The notes: generated by a model not told the origin, from the sequence alone. A stretch of DNA of 64,000 nucleotides from Amnibacterium setariae (GCF_003581425.1 NZ_QXTG01000001.1:372001-436000); one strand, 5' to 3'. Positions 45,605 to 60,717 are shown, counted from the first letter of the stretch. A program made the numbers and translations.

Positions 45605-46453
45605 TCAGCGGGAGAAGATGCCGCGACCCGGGTCGGGGGAGGGGCTCGCGGTCGCGTCGGTCACGACCGCCGCGCCGCGGATCAGCGAGGTCAGGTCGTC
45701 GCCCGACACGGCCTGGGCGGGGTGCGGGCCCGCGGCGACGAGGCGCGGCAGCCAGTCGAGCAGCGCGGCGTCGCGGGTGCCGACGAGCACCAGGTTGCCG
45801 AAGCGGCGGCCCTTCATGGTCTGCGCCTCGGCGAGGACGGCGACGTGCGGCAGCACCGCCGCGACCGTCGCCATCTGCGTGCGCGCGAAGGGGAGCCCGG
45901 CGCCGTCGGCGACGTTGACGGCGAGGATGCCCCTGGCGTTCAGCAGCCCGGCGGCGAGCCGGTAGAACTCGACCGTCGTCACCGGCGCCGGGATCGTCGC
46001 GCCGGCGAAGACGTCGACGACGACGAGGTCGGCGGCGCCCTGCAGGCCGGCCGGCAGCTTCTCCGCGACCTCGCGGGCGTCGCCGTAGCGCACGCGGATC
46101 GAGGCGCCCTTCGGGAGCGGGAGGCGCTCGCGCACGAGGTCGACGAGCGCGGGCTCGAGCTCGACCACCTGCTGGCGCGAGCCGGGGCGGGTCCACGCGA
46201 CGTACCGCGGGATGGTGAGCGCGCCCGCGCCGAAGTGGACGGCCGTGATCGGCTCGCCCGGGTCGCCGATCAGGTCGATCGCGTGGCCGATCCGCTCGAC
46301 GTACTCGAAGGCGAGGTCGGTCGGGTCCCCGAGGTTGACGCTCGACTGCGGCGTCCCGTCCACGACCAGCTCGGTGCGCGCCGGGTTCCACCGGTCGACC
46401 TCGAGCGTGGCGACCTGGCCGCCCGACAGCAGCACCGAATCCGACTTCGCCAC
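45605..46453 (-). CDS. Spermidine-synthase-like methyltransferase-fold protein
   Basis: 282 residues from GTG 46453. Class I methyltransferase / SpeE fold: H-F-G-A-G-A-L-T-I-P for the cofactor, V-V-E-L-E-P-A-L-V, D-L-V-V-V-D-V-F-A-G. The substrate-deprotonating Asp pair of true aminopropyltransferases is not clear (D-V-F-A-G instead of D-S-S/T-D), so it is more likely a SpeE-like protein of unknown substrate. Leaderless start: TAGGGT, 6 nt, GTG. Confidence 0.8.
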   Translation of the reverse strand: MAKSDSVLLSGGQVATLEVDRWNPARTELVVDGTPQSSVNLGDPTDLAFEYVERIGHAIDLIGDPGEPITAVHFGAGALTIPRYVAWTRPGSRQQVVELEPALVDLVRERLPLPKGASIRVRYGDAREVAEKLPAGLQGAADLVVVDVFAGATIPAPVTTVEFYRLAAGLLNARGILAVNVADGAGLPFARTQMATVAAVLPHVAVLAEAQTMKGRRFGNLVLVGTRDAALLDWLPRLVAAGPHPAQAVSGDDLTSLIRGAAVVTDATASPSPDPGRGIFSR

Positions 46454-46459
46454 GGTCCG

Positions 46460-46465
46460 ACCCTA
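46460..46465 (-). promoter_or_regulatory. Leaderless -10 box of the SpeE-like gene
   Basis: TAGGGT on the reverse strand with exactly 6 nt (CGGACC) to the GTG at 46453. Confidence 0.5.
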
Positions 46466-46574
46466 GGACTCGGCGCCGGGGTGCTCGTGGACCTCCGGAT
46501 CCGCGAGAGAGCGGAACAGGTGCGCGCGGCGCGCGGTTATAGCGGACGAGCGCGCGCAGGGTCAAGCACCCGGC

Positions 46575-46603
46575 TGGACAAACGCCTGGAGCGGGGGTAC
46601 GCT
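46575..46603 (+). promoter_or_regulatory. Main promoter of rpoB-rpoC
   Basis: -35 TGGACA (46575-46580), 17-nt spacer, -10 TACGCT (46598-46603). Predicts a leader of about 205 nt. The rest of the 46466-46815 gap holds no gene. Confidence 0.6.
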
Positions 46604-46768
46604 GATTCTCTGCGCTCGTCGGTCGACCCCTGCAACGGGACCCGGACCGACACCTCTCGCCCTCATATTGCGGTCGGCGGCTCGGCGTGCGGTCTGCCAG
46701 CAGACGGTACGCCATCGGGGGAGCGCTCGGCACGCGCCACACGTCCTCTTGCTCGACACGACAGGAAT

Positions 46769-46797
46769 CGGGACCGCACCCGGAATGCGCGGTCCCG
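46769..46797 (+). promoter_or_regulatory. rpoB leader hairpin
   Basis: CGGGACCGC pairs with GCGGTCCCG around an 11-nt loop, ending 3 nt before the AAAGG ribosome-binding site of rpoB. Well placed to influence translation or attenuation. Confidence 0.5.
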
Positions 46798-46815
46798 CCG
46801 AAAGGTCACATCTCC

Positions 46816-50331
<3,516 letters not shown>

Positions 50332-50381
50332 TCCGGCCCCCACTCAGACGCATAAAGACGAATCAGTAGAGAAGAGATTCA

Positions 50382-54230
<3,849 letters not shown>

Positions 54231-54243
54231 TCCGGCGCTGAAC

Positions 54244-54283
54244 CGAAGCGGCCCGTCTCCCGAGAGGGAGGCGGGCCGCTTCG
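54244..54283 (+). terminator. Terminator of rpoB-rpoC
   Basis: CGAAGCGGCCCG pairs with CGGGCCGCTTCG; inner CTCCC/GGGAG extends the stem. Begins 13 nt after the rpoC stop and is followed by CTTCGTAT. Confidence 0.85.
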
Positions 54284-54483
54284 CTTCGTATGCGCATCGT
54301 GCGACGCGCGGCGGCTCGTGTCACCGCGAGCGGCGTTGCATCAGCCGCGATCGGTTGCACGACCGGTGCCGCGGGACAGACGTGCCCCCGACGAGCCATG
54401 ACGACGCTGTCGGTGGGCGGTCATACTGTCGCCACGGGAGCAACGAAGTGCTACACCGCAGGCGCCAGCAGAATCGAGAAGCC

Positions 54484-54669
54484 GTGTCCTCAATCATTCA
54501 ATTTCTGACGTCGGAGGACATCTCACGCCGCCGGGATGCGCTGGTGAGAGAAGCAGGTGCCGACCTGGAGGAGTTGCGCCTCCGCAGAGACCAGGGGTTG
54601 CTGGACTTCAACAAGCTCGGTCTATTGGATGAGCTCGAAGATCTCGAGTACCTCGACGGTGACCGCTGA
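54484..54669 (+). CDS. Small helical protein of an uncharacterised gene pair
   Basis: 61 residues from GTG 54484. Sequence M-S-S-I-I-Q-F-L-T-S-E-D-I-S-R-R-R-D-A-L then a Leu/Glu-rich second half ending L-E-D-L-E-Y-L-D-G-D-R: mainly helical, acidic C-terminus. Overlaps the next gene by 11 nt, so the pair is translationally coupled. Base use is lower in GC (ATC ATT CAA TTT CTG) than the neighbours. I do not know a named family, though similar small-plus-large pairs occur in other Actinobacteria. Small-first order with overlap is like many toxin-antitoxin or regulator/effector pairs; this is only an analogy. Confidence 0.65.
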   Translation: MSSIIQFLTSEDISRRRDALVREAGADLEELRLRRDQGLLDFNKLGLLDELEDLEYLDGDR

Positions 54670-55414
54670 CGACCCGGATTCGCTCGCGCTGCTGCGACAG
54701 GAGGTCGAGTCGTTCGCGGATCAGATGACCGCGACCATCGAAGCAGTACTACCCGATGTTGATGGCCGCTTTTCCGTGCTGGTCAGTTCGGGCAGGGGCA
54801 ACGAGCGAATCGCTCTCCGTCAGCACCAGCGGAGCGGGCTCGTCCTCAGCGTGAACGGCGTTCCGCTGATGCGGCTGGTAGTCACCTACCGGCTCAGTTG
54901 GAACGGCACCCAGCGCTACACCGCCGTTGAGTCCTCGCAGTTCAAGGTCTTTCTTGCCGGCTCAAGCGTGCCGTTGATGCGGTTCGACTATCTGCGGCAA
55001 CCCGCGGCGTCGGTTCCGAGTGCCCATGTGAACGTCCACGCTCATCGAGACGAAGTGGTGTTCGCAATGATGCGAGCCGGTGATCGCGATAGAGGCCGAG
55101 ACCGGTCGCGGACCATCGCGGAAGGCCGTGTTCCCTCGATGCGTGAACTTCACATCCCCCTCGGCGGTCATCGATTCAGGCCCTGTCTCGAGGACGTGCT
55201 GCAGATGTTGCTTGTCGAATTCGGCCTGGATCGAGTGCCTGGCTATCAGGCGGCGCTGGACGAAGGGCGCAAGCGCTACCGGGTGCAGCAACTTCGGGTC
55301 GCAGCCACTGATGATCTTGAAGCGGTGGCGGATCTTCTACGTGAGATGGGCTACGACGTGCGGTCACCGCTCAACCCTCCGCAGCCTCGAAACGATCGAT
55401 TGAGTGCGTACTAG
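54659..55414 (+). CDS. Larger protein of an uncharacterised gene pair
   Basis: 251 residues from GTG 54659. The N-terminal half (about 1-125) looks like an alpha+beta domain with a helical start and strands F-S-V-L-V-S-S, L-V-L-S-V-N-G-V, L-V-V-T-Y-R-L-S-W. The C-terminal part has a conserved-looking block M-R-E-L-H-I-P-L-G-G-H-R-F-R-P-C-L-E-D-V-L, then F-G-L-D and a helical end with R-Y-R-V-Q-Q. No signal peptide or membrane segment. GC is clearly lower than in rpoC or the flagellar genes, suggesting transfer. No enzymatic motif recognised; the H-x-P-L-G-G-x-R-F-R-P-C block is the best handle for a search. Confidence 0.7.
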   Translation: MTADDPDSLALLRQEVESFADQMTATIEAVLPDVDGRFSVLVSSGRGNERIALRQHQRSGLVLSVNGVPLMRLVVTYRLSWNGTQRYTAVESSQFKVFLAGSSVPLMRFDYLRQPAASVPSAHVNVHAHRDEVVFAMMRAGDRDRGRDRSRTIAEGRVPSMRELHIPLGGHRFRPCLEDVLQMLLVEFGLDRVPGYQAALDEGRKRYRVQQLRVAATDDLEAVADLLREMGYDVRSPLNPPQPRNDRLSAY

Positions 55415-55536
55415 CGACCTGCTTCGGATCACCGACGACTAGGCCCCGCTGCCGTCAGACCCGCACGTCCCGGGTCGGGAGGCGGCTCCCGTCGGTGTCC
55501 TGTTCCGTCGTCTGAGAAGACAGAGCAGGGAGGGAG

Positions 55537-55550
55537 CCCCCGGACGGGGG
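55537..55550. promoter_or_regulatory. G/C dyad upstream of the 135-residue gene
   Basis: CCCCC-GGAC-GGGGG. Same arms and 4-nt spacing as the dyads before flgN and fliA. A TAGGTT box lies downstream at 55575. Confidence 0.5.
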
Positions 55551-55701
55551 ATACAGGGAATGCACGCGGATCCATAGGTTTGAAGGACGCCGGTCACCCA
55601 GCCGGCCACCGCGTACCCGCGCGGTCTGCCCCCTCACGTACCGGACCCACGGTGACCCTTCTCCTCCCCATGCCCTCGCACGCCGATCGCGAGGCGCGCT
55701 G

Positions 55702-56109
55702 ATGCTCCGTCCCTACCGACTCGAGCGCGAGCTCGACCGCGCCGTCGCCCAGTGGCTCGGCTGGCTGCCCCGCTGGGACCCGGCCACCGCTCGCCGCCGG
55801 CTGTCCCCCTGCGCCACCTGCCCCGCGTGGGCCGACGACCTCGGCTTCGACGAGGTGCCGCACGGCGCGCTCCACGCCCTCACCACGTCGCTCGACGCGG
55901 TGATCACCGAGCACGTCCGTCGCTCGGTCTCCCTGCAGCCGTTCCTCTCCGACGAGGCGATCGACGGCCTCCGCGACCAGCTCCGCCGCGAGGCGATCGC
56001 GTGGGTCAACCGCCAGCACTCGCACATCCTCCGGGCGCTCGACGCCTACGTGGAGCCGAAGGTGCAGCACATGGCCGCGCTGCTGCTCGCGGACCTCGGC
56101 GGCGTCTAG
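55702..56109 (+). CDS. Unknown 135-residue protein next to the flagellar block
   Basis: ATG 55702. Soluble, helical; N-terminus L-R-P-Y-R-L-E-R-E-L-D-R-A-V, then S-P-C-A-T-C-P-A-W-A-D-D-L with a C-x2-C pair, and a long C-terminal helix Q-L-R-R-E-A-I-A-W-V. No known family. The G/C dyad shared with flagellar promoters suggests it belongs to the motility regulon. It converges on fliW and shares a terminator with it. Confidence 0.65.
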   Translation: MLRPYRLERELDRAVAQWLGWLPRWDPATARRRLSPCATCPAWADDLGFDEVPHGALHALTTSLDAVITEHVRRSVSLQPFLSDEAIDGLRDQLRREAIAWVNRQHSHILRALDAYVEPKVQHMAALLLADLGGV

Positions 56110-56181
56110 GGCCGTCCCACAGACCCGCGGGCCGGTCCGGATGGAGGAGTGGCCGGAAGGACCGACCCGCGATGCACGACG

Positions 56182-56212
56182 AAGGCCCCCGGTGGAGTCC
56201 ACCGGGGGCCTT
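56182..56212. terminator. Shared terminator of the 135-residue gene and fliW
   Basis: AAGGCCCCCGGTGG pairs with CCACCGGGGGCCTT around a 3-nt loop, followed by TTCTCC. It lies 18 nt past the fliW stop and about 70 nt past the stop of the 135-residue gene. Confidence 0.85.
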
Positions 56213-56230
56213 TCTCCATCCGTAGGGCGG

Positions 56231-56647
56231 TCAGGCCGCCTCGGACGTGAGCTCCGCCTGCAGCGGCCAGTCCTGGTCGAGGATCAGCTGCGTCGCGGAT
56301 CCGGCGACCGGGTTGACGACGATCGGCGCGAGCAGGTTCACGACGGGCGTGCCGTCCGCGATGTTCGCGACCACGTAGACGTCCACCTCGGCGGGTGAGG
56401 AGGCGCCGAGCGCGGCCAGGTCCTCGTCGGCGATCGCCGGCAGGTACTCGGGCACGTAGAACGTCGGGTCGAGCAGGAAGAGCCGGAGGTCCGCGCCCGC
56501 GGTGTCGCGCAGCGTGTAGAGCCCGGGAGCCCCGTCGACGGCGGCGAGGTCGAAGTCGGTGAGCGGGGCGAACCCGGGCGGCGGCGTCGTGAAGACGAGG
56601 CGGCCGTCGCGGCCGGTGGCCGAGGGGGAGTGGAGTGCAGAGATCAT
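56231..56647 (-). CDS. fliW: Flagellar assembly factor FliW
   Basis: 138 residues, ATG 56647 overlapping the flgL stop (ATGA). FliW fold: F-T-T-P-P-P-G-F, L-D-P-T-F-Y-V-P-E-Y, V-V-N-L-L-A-P-I-V-V-N. In other bacteria FliW binds flagellin and CsrA, tying flagellin translation to secretion. csrA normally follows it, but here a terminator does, and no csrA is seen in the window. It may therefore act as a flagellin chaperone alone or with a distant CsrA. Confidence 0.93.
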   Translation of the reverse strand: MISALHSPSATGRDGRLVFTTPPPGFAPLTDFDLAAVDGAPGLYTLRDTAGADLRLFLLDPTFYVPEYLPAIADEDLAALGASSPAEVDVYVVANIADGTPVVNLLAPIVVNPVAGSATQLILDQDWPLQAELTSEAA

Positions 56648-57630
56648 CGGAGGAAGCTCATCAGGGTCGGTTGGAGCACGGTCGCGGTCACCTGGAGTGC
56701 CGTCTGGTAGGCGAGTTCCTGCGTCTTGAGGTCGAGCAGGGTCTTCGTCGTGTCCGCATCCTGCAGTCCGGACCGCTGGGTCTCCAGGGCCGTCGCCGTC
56801 GTGGCGTTCTGGGTCTTCGCGCTGGTCATCCGAGCGTAGTTCGCTCCGACGACGCCGTGCTGCGCGGAGAGGGTCGTGAGCGCGGAGCCGAGCCGGTCGA
56901 TGCCCGCGGTCACCGTCTCCTTCGGGGTCTTCCCGGTGGTCGCGTCGACGGTGTCCGAGTCGTAGCCGGGGTCGCGCAGCGCCGCGATCACGGTGTCGAT
57001 CTGCGCGAACACGGAGGAGGTGCCCGTGCCGAAGGCGGCCATGCCGTCCGCCGAGACGGTCACGACGTCCGTCGCGGAGGGGCCGATGCGTCGCGTGACG
57101 GGGCCGAGCGCGTTGACCGGCGCGGTGCCGGCCGGGCTGCCGGCGGGGACGGTCGCGCCCGCGTAGTCGTAGCTGCCCGTCGCGAAGGCGGCGGAGGCGT
57201 CGGACGTGCCGGCGAAGATCGACCGCCCGTTGAAGCGGGTGTTCGCCTGGCTGAGCAGGTCGTCGCGGATGCCCTCGAGCTGCTTGGCGATCGCGTCCCG
57301 CGACGCGGCGGTCGCGGTGCCGCTGTTGCCGGCCTGGATCGCGAGGTCCTTCGCCTGCCGGATGAGGTTCTCCGACGCGGTCATCGCGCTGTCGGTGGTG
57401 CTGAGCCAGCCGATCCCGTCGCCGATGTTCGTCGCGTACTGCGTGTTCGCGTTCTGCTGGCCGAGGACCCGGAGGATCCCCGCGGCTGCGATGGGGTCGT
57501 CGGAGGGCTTGCTGACGGCGAGGCCGGAGGAGGACTGGTCGCTCAGCTGCGAGACGCGGGCCTTCGCGGCCTGCATGTTCGCGGTCGAGCTCGTCCACAT
57601 CTGCGACGTGGTCACGCGGCCGATGCTCAT
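56644..57630 (-). CDS. flgL: Flagellar hook-associated protein 3
   Basis: 328 residues. N-terminal flagellin-like helix S-I-G-R-V-T-T-S-Q-M with L-S-D-Q-S-S-S-G-L, and matching C-terminal helix A-Y-Q-T-A-L-Q-V-T-A ending L-M-S-F-L-R. Second hook-filament junction protein. Overlaps flgK and fliW by 4 nt each, so the operon is tightly coupled. Confidence 0.95.
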   Translation of the reverse strand: MSIGRVTTSQMWTSSTANMQAAKARVSQLSDQSSSGLAVSKPSDDPIAAAGILRVLGQQNANTQYATNIGDGIGWLSTTDSAMTASENLIRQAKDLAIQAGNSGTATAASRDAIAKQLEGIRDDLLSQANTRFNGRSIFAGTSDASAAFATGSYDYAGATVPAGSPAGTAPVNALGPVTRRIGPSATDVVTVSADGMAAFGTGTSSVFAQIDTVIAALRDPGYDSDTVDATTGKTPKETVTAGIDRLGSALTTLSAQHGVVGANYARMTSAKTQNATTATALETQRSGLQDADTTKTLLDLKTQELAYQTALQVTATVLQPTLMSFLR

Positions 57631-59057
57631 CGCGTCCCCATGTTGATCAGGGTGTCGAGCACGTCGTTGATCGTGCTGATGACGCGCGCCGACGCCTGGT
57701 ACGCGTGCTGGTAGATCACCAGGTTCGCGGTCTCCTCGTCGAGGTCCACGCCGCCGACGGAGGTCTGCGCGGTGGTCGCCGCCGTCGCGGCGGTGCCCGC
57801 CGTCATGGCGCGCCCGTCCGCGGTCGCGGACTGCGAGCCGATCAGGGCCACGTAGGTGCCCCAGGCGCGGTCGGGGGAGTCGGCCGCGGTGCCGATCTGC
57901 GCGATCTGGTCGGCGATCGAGTTGTCGAGCCGACCCTTCGTGCCGTCCGCCGCGGCGATGCCGGCGACGGAGGTCGGGACCACCTGCAGGTTCGTCGCGG
58001 GGGGCCCGGTCGGGGAGTCGAAGCGGAAGAAGTCGAGCGGGGCGCCGGGGGTCGAGGTGAGGCCGGTCGAGGTCGTGCCCTGCTCGTGCAGGGCGTTCAC
58101 CTTCGCCGCGATGCTCGATGCCGCGTCGTTGTAGGCCTGCGCGGCCTCGGCGTACACGCCGCCGTTGCCGCCGTTCGCGGCCTGCAGCGAGGCGAGACGG
58201 GCGGCCATCTCGCCGCCGTCCATGGAGACGGTCGAGCCGGGCATGTCCTTCCAGCCCAGCCGGACCGGCGAACCCGCGGCGCCGGCCATGTTCGGGCTGC
58301 CCGCGAGCTCGACGGCCCTGGTCGTGCTGCCCGACACCAGGGCGTTGCCGCCGACGATGACGTCGATCGTCCCGTCGGGGTTGCCCCGCGAGCTCGCGCC
58401 GGTCAGCTTCGCCAGCGTCGTAATCGCGGCGTCGCGCTGGTCGAGCAGGCTGTTGACGTTCCCGCCCGCCGCGGTGAGGGACCGGATCGACGTGTTCAGA
58501 TCGGCGATCTTCGCGGCCGTCGCGTTGATGGTGGCGACCGTGGAGACCGCCGCGCTGCGGGCGTCCGACCAGGCCGCGTCCGCCGCGGAGTACCCCGCGG
58601 AGAGCGTCGACGCGACGAGCTTGCCCTGCCCGATCAGCGCGTTCCCGATGGCGGCGTTCCCCGGGTTGTTCGCCATCTGCTGCCAGTCGGCCCAGAAGTC
58701 GCTCATCACCTGCGACAGGCCGTTCTTGCCGGGCTCGTTGAGGGCCGTCTCGACGGCGGACGCGGCGCTCGCGGCGGCGTTCCAGTAGGCGGCGCTGGCG
58801 GCGGTGCTGTTGACGCGCGCGTCGACGACCGCGTCGTTGATGCGTTGCACGCCCGTGACGAGCACGCCGTCGCCGACGCTGCTGGGCGTCGAGTAGGTGG
58901 CGAGCGTGGTCTGCGCCATCGGCGACTGGGAGATCCGCTGCCGGGTGTAGCCCTCGGTGTTGGCGTTCGCGACGTTCTGACCGGTGATCTCGAGCGCGGC
59001 GCGAGCGGCGCTGAGCCCGGTGTACGCGGTGTTGAGCCCGCTGAAGCTGCTGGCCAT
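57627..59057 (-). CDS. flgK: Flagellar hook-associated protein 1
   Basis: 476 residues. N-terminal rod/hook signature F-S-G-L-N-T-A-Y-T-G-L and N-V-A-N-A-N-T-E-G-Y-T-R-Q-R; C-terminal V-D-L-D-E-E-T-A-N-L and Y-Q-A-S-A-R-V-I. First hook-filament junction protein; exported without cleavage. Starts 1 nt after the flgN stop. Confidence 0.96.
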   Translation of the reverse strand: MASSFSGLNTAYTGLSAARAALEITGQNVANANTEGYTRQRISQSPMAQTTLATYSTPSSVGDGVLVTGVQRINDAVVDARVNSTAASAAYWNAAASAASAVETALNEPGKNGLSQVMSDFWADWQQMANNPGNAAIGNALIGQGKLVASTLSAGYSAADAAWSDARSAAVSTVATINATAAKIADLNTSIRSLTAAGGNVNSLLDQRDAAITTLAKLTGASSRGNPDGTIDVIVGGNALVSGSTTRAVELAGSPNMAGAAGSPVRLGWKDMPGSTVSMDGGEMAARLASLQAANGGNGGVYAEAAQAYNDAASSIAAKVNALHEQGTTSTGLTSTPGAPLDFFRFDSPTGPPATNLQVVPTSVAGIAAADGTKGRLDNSIADQIAQIGTAADSPDRAWGTYVALIGSQSATADGRAMTAGTAATAATTAQTSVGGVDLDEETANLVIYQHAYQASARVISTINDVLDTLINMGTR

Positions 59058-59058
59058 G

Positions 59059-59559
59059 TCAGCCCTGCCGGTCGAAGAGGCTCGCGCCGGCGGCCACCGG
59101 CACGCGGGCCGTGCCGCGGGAGCCGTACCCGAAGGGGTCGGCGCCCGGCGTCGTACCGAGGTTCGCGAGCGTCTCCTGCGTCGCCCGGGTGGCCGCGCGG
59201 AGGTAGGTGAGGTTGCTGTCGCGCAGGCTCGAGATCTGCGTCGTGAGCGCGGTCAGCGCACCGAGGTGGGAGAGCAGCAGGTCGCGCCACACCTCGTCGG
59301 GGGCGCCCTCCGCGAGCTGGCGGAGCGTCGCGTCCTCGGGCAGGCCCCAGGCGACCGCGACCGAGGAGGCCTCGACCGTGCGCTCGATGCCGGCCGTGCG
59401 CAGGTGGCCGAGCACCTGCTCGACCTCGCGGGTCGCGTGGTGCAGCCACTTCGACCGGCCGGCGGTGAGCAGCAGCTGCTCCTCCTCCAGCTTGAACACG
59501 AGCAGGTCGAGCAGCTCGCGCTCGCGCCACAGCAGGGTCGAGAGGTCGTTCACGCTCAT
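59059..59559 (-). CDS. flgN: FlgN-like export chaperone
   Basis: 166 residues, ATG 59559 after GGAGGAA. All-helical; the N-terminal helix L-S-T-L-L-W-R-E-R-E-L-L-D-L-L and the position before flgK identify it as FlgN, the chaperone of FlgK and FlgL. First gene of the leftward flgN-flgK-flgL-fliW operon. Confidence 0.85.
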   Translation of the reverse strand: MSVNDLSTLLWRERELLDLLVFKLEEEQLLLTAGRSKWLHHATREVEQVLGHLRTAGIERTVEASSVAVAWGLPEDATLRQLAEGAPDEVWRDLLLSHLGALTALTTQISSLRDSNLTYLRAATRATQETLANLGTTPGADPFGYGSRGTARVPVAAGASLFDRQG

Positions 59560-59644
59560 CGGTTCCTCCGCCGTGTCCGTGGGGCTCTGTCCCCCTTCAC
59601 CATCGGCAACTGCCGCACGGATGTAAGGGACGCGTTCCCGCCGG

Positions 59645-59650
59645 AGCGTA
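59645..59650 (-). promoter_or_regulatory. Candidate -10 box of the flgN operon
   Basis: TACGCT on the reverse strand, about 43 nt downstream of the centre of the CCCCC-GAAC-GGGGG dyad and 86 nt before the flgN start. Confidence 0.35.
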
Positions 59651-59686
59651 GGCGGCGCCCGGGGCCGGCACCGGGAGCACCACGCG

Positions 59687-59700
59687 CCCCCGAACGGGGG
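59687..59700. promoter_or_regulatory. G/C dyad of the flgN operon
   Basis: CCCCC-GAAC-GGGGG in the gap between flgN and fliA. Nearest candidate -10 on the flgN side is TACGCT at 59645-59650. Confidence 0.55.
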
Positions 59701-59724
59701 AGGGGCTGCACGGATCGCGGAGGT

Positions 59725-59738
59725 CCCCCTACTGGGGG
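59725..59738. promoter_or_regulatory. G/C dyad of fliA
   Basis: CCCCC-TACT-GGGGG, 38 nt from the previous dyad. A TAGCGT box at 59773-59778 lies about 42 nt downstream of its centre, before fliA. Confidence 0.55.
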
Positions 59739-59830
59739 CGCGGCGGTGGGGGCGCGGACACGCCGCCGCCCATAGCGTCCACAGGCAGAGGACGAGGTGC
59801 CACGGACGGCCCGGTACGACAAGGAATCCC

Positions 59831-60649
59831 ATGGCGACACGAGCCGAGCGCGACGCGCTCGTCCGCGAGAATCTCGCGATCGTCGGCTACCTCGTGAACG
59901 AGGTGGCGCGGAAGGCGACGCACCTGTCGCGCGACGAGCTGGCCTCCGCCGGCGCGCTCGGCCTGGTGCTGGCCGCCGAGAGCTTCGACCCCGCGCAGGG
60001 CGTGCCGTTCGGCGCCTTCGCCCGCCGCCGCGTGCTCGGCGCGATCGCCGACGAGATGCGGTCGGCAGACTGGGCGTCGCGGACGGCCCGCCGTCGCATC
60101 AAGGACTCCCTCACCGTGCAGGAGTCGCTGACGAACGCGCTCGGCAGGGCGCCGAGCGTCGACGAGATCGCGGAGTCCCTCGGCGTCGACCGGAAGGCCG
60201 CGCTCGAGGCGCTGTCCGGCGCGAGCCACTCCGTCGCCTCCCTCGACGAGTCGATGGCGGACACGATCGCGACGCAGGCGGCGACGCCCGAGGACGTCGT
60301 CCTCGAGACGGAGCGCACCCGCTACGTGCAGGCGGCGGTGACGAGCCTGCCGCCGAAGATGCGGTACATCGTCGAGCAGATCTACTTCCACGACCGGTCG
60401 GTGGGCGACCTCGCCGCGGAGCTCGGCCTGACCCACTCGGCGGTGTCGCAGCAGCGCTCGGAGGGCATCCGGCTCATGCGGCACGGGCTCGAGACCCAGT
60501 ACGCCACCGGGCCGGTCCCGCGGCTCGAGCAGCAGCCGTCCGCCGCTCCGGCGCGCCGCGCGGCCTACCTGGCGCGCCTCGCTGAGACTTCGACCGCGCG
60601 GATGGCCCAGCCGGCCGCGCCCGCATTCATCACCGAACGAACCGCATAA
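59831..60649 (+). CDS. fliA: Sigma-28 family flagellar sigma factor FliA
   Basis: 272 residues, ATG 59831 after AAGGAA. Sigma region 2 (V-G-Y-L-V-N-E-V, F-G-A-F-A-R-R-R-V-L-G-A-I-A-D-E-M-R with the -10 recognition helix), region 3 (P-S-V-D-E-I-A-E-S-L-G-V) and region 4 helix-turn-helix (V-G-D-L-A-A-E-L-G-L-T-H-S-A-V-S-Q). Typical size of WhiG/FliA sigmas. Adjacent to flagellin, whose promoter fits the sigma-28 consensus. FlgM, its anti-sigma factor, is not visible in the window. Confidence 0.93.
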   Translation: MATRAERDALVRENLAIVGYLVNEVARKATHLSRDELASAGALGLVLAAESFDPAQGVPFGAFARRRVLGAIADEMRSADWASRTARRRIKDSLTVQESLTNALGRAPSVDEIAESLGVDRKAALEALSGASHSVASLDESMADTIATQAATPEDVVLETERTRYVQAAVTSLPPKMRYIVEQIYFHDRSVGDLAAELGLTHSAVSQQRSEGIRLMRHGLETQYATGPVPRLEQQPSAAPARRAAYLARLAETSTARMAQPAAPAFITERTA

Positions 60650-60668
60650 CGCACTTGCACCTGTTCTG

Positions 60669-60682
60669 CCCCTACTTCGGGG
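60669..60682. promoter_or_regulatory. G/C dyad of flagellin
   Basis: CCCC-TACTTC-GGGG, centre about 35 nt upstream of the sigma-28 -10 element. Confidence 0.5.
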
Positions 60683-60690
60683 CGAACGGC

Positions 60691-60717
60691 TAACGGCCAC
60701 GAACTGCAGGCCGATGG
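60691..60717 (+). promoter_or_regulatory. Sigma-28 promoter of flagellin
   Basis: TAAC (60691-60694), 15-nt spacer, GCCGATGG (60710-60717). The sigma-28 consensus is TAAA-N15-GCCGATAA, so the spacing is exact and 9 of 12 positions match. Predicts a leader of about 55 nt. Confidence 0.75.
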
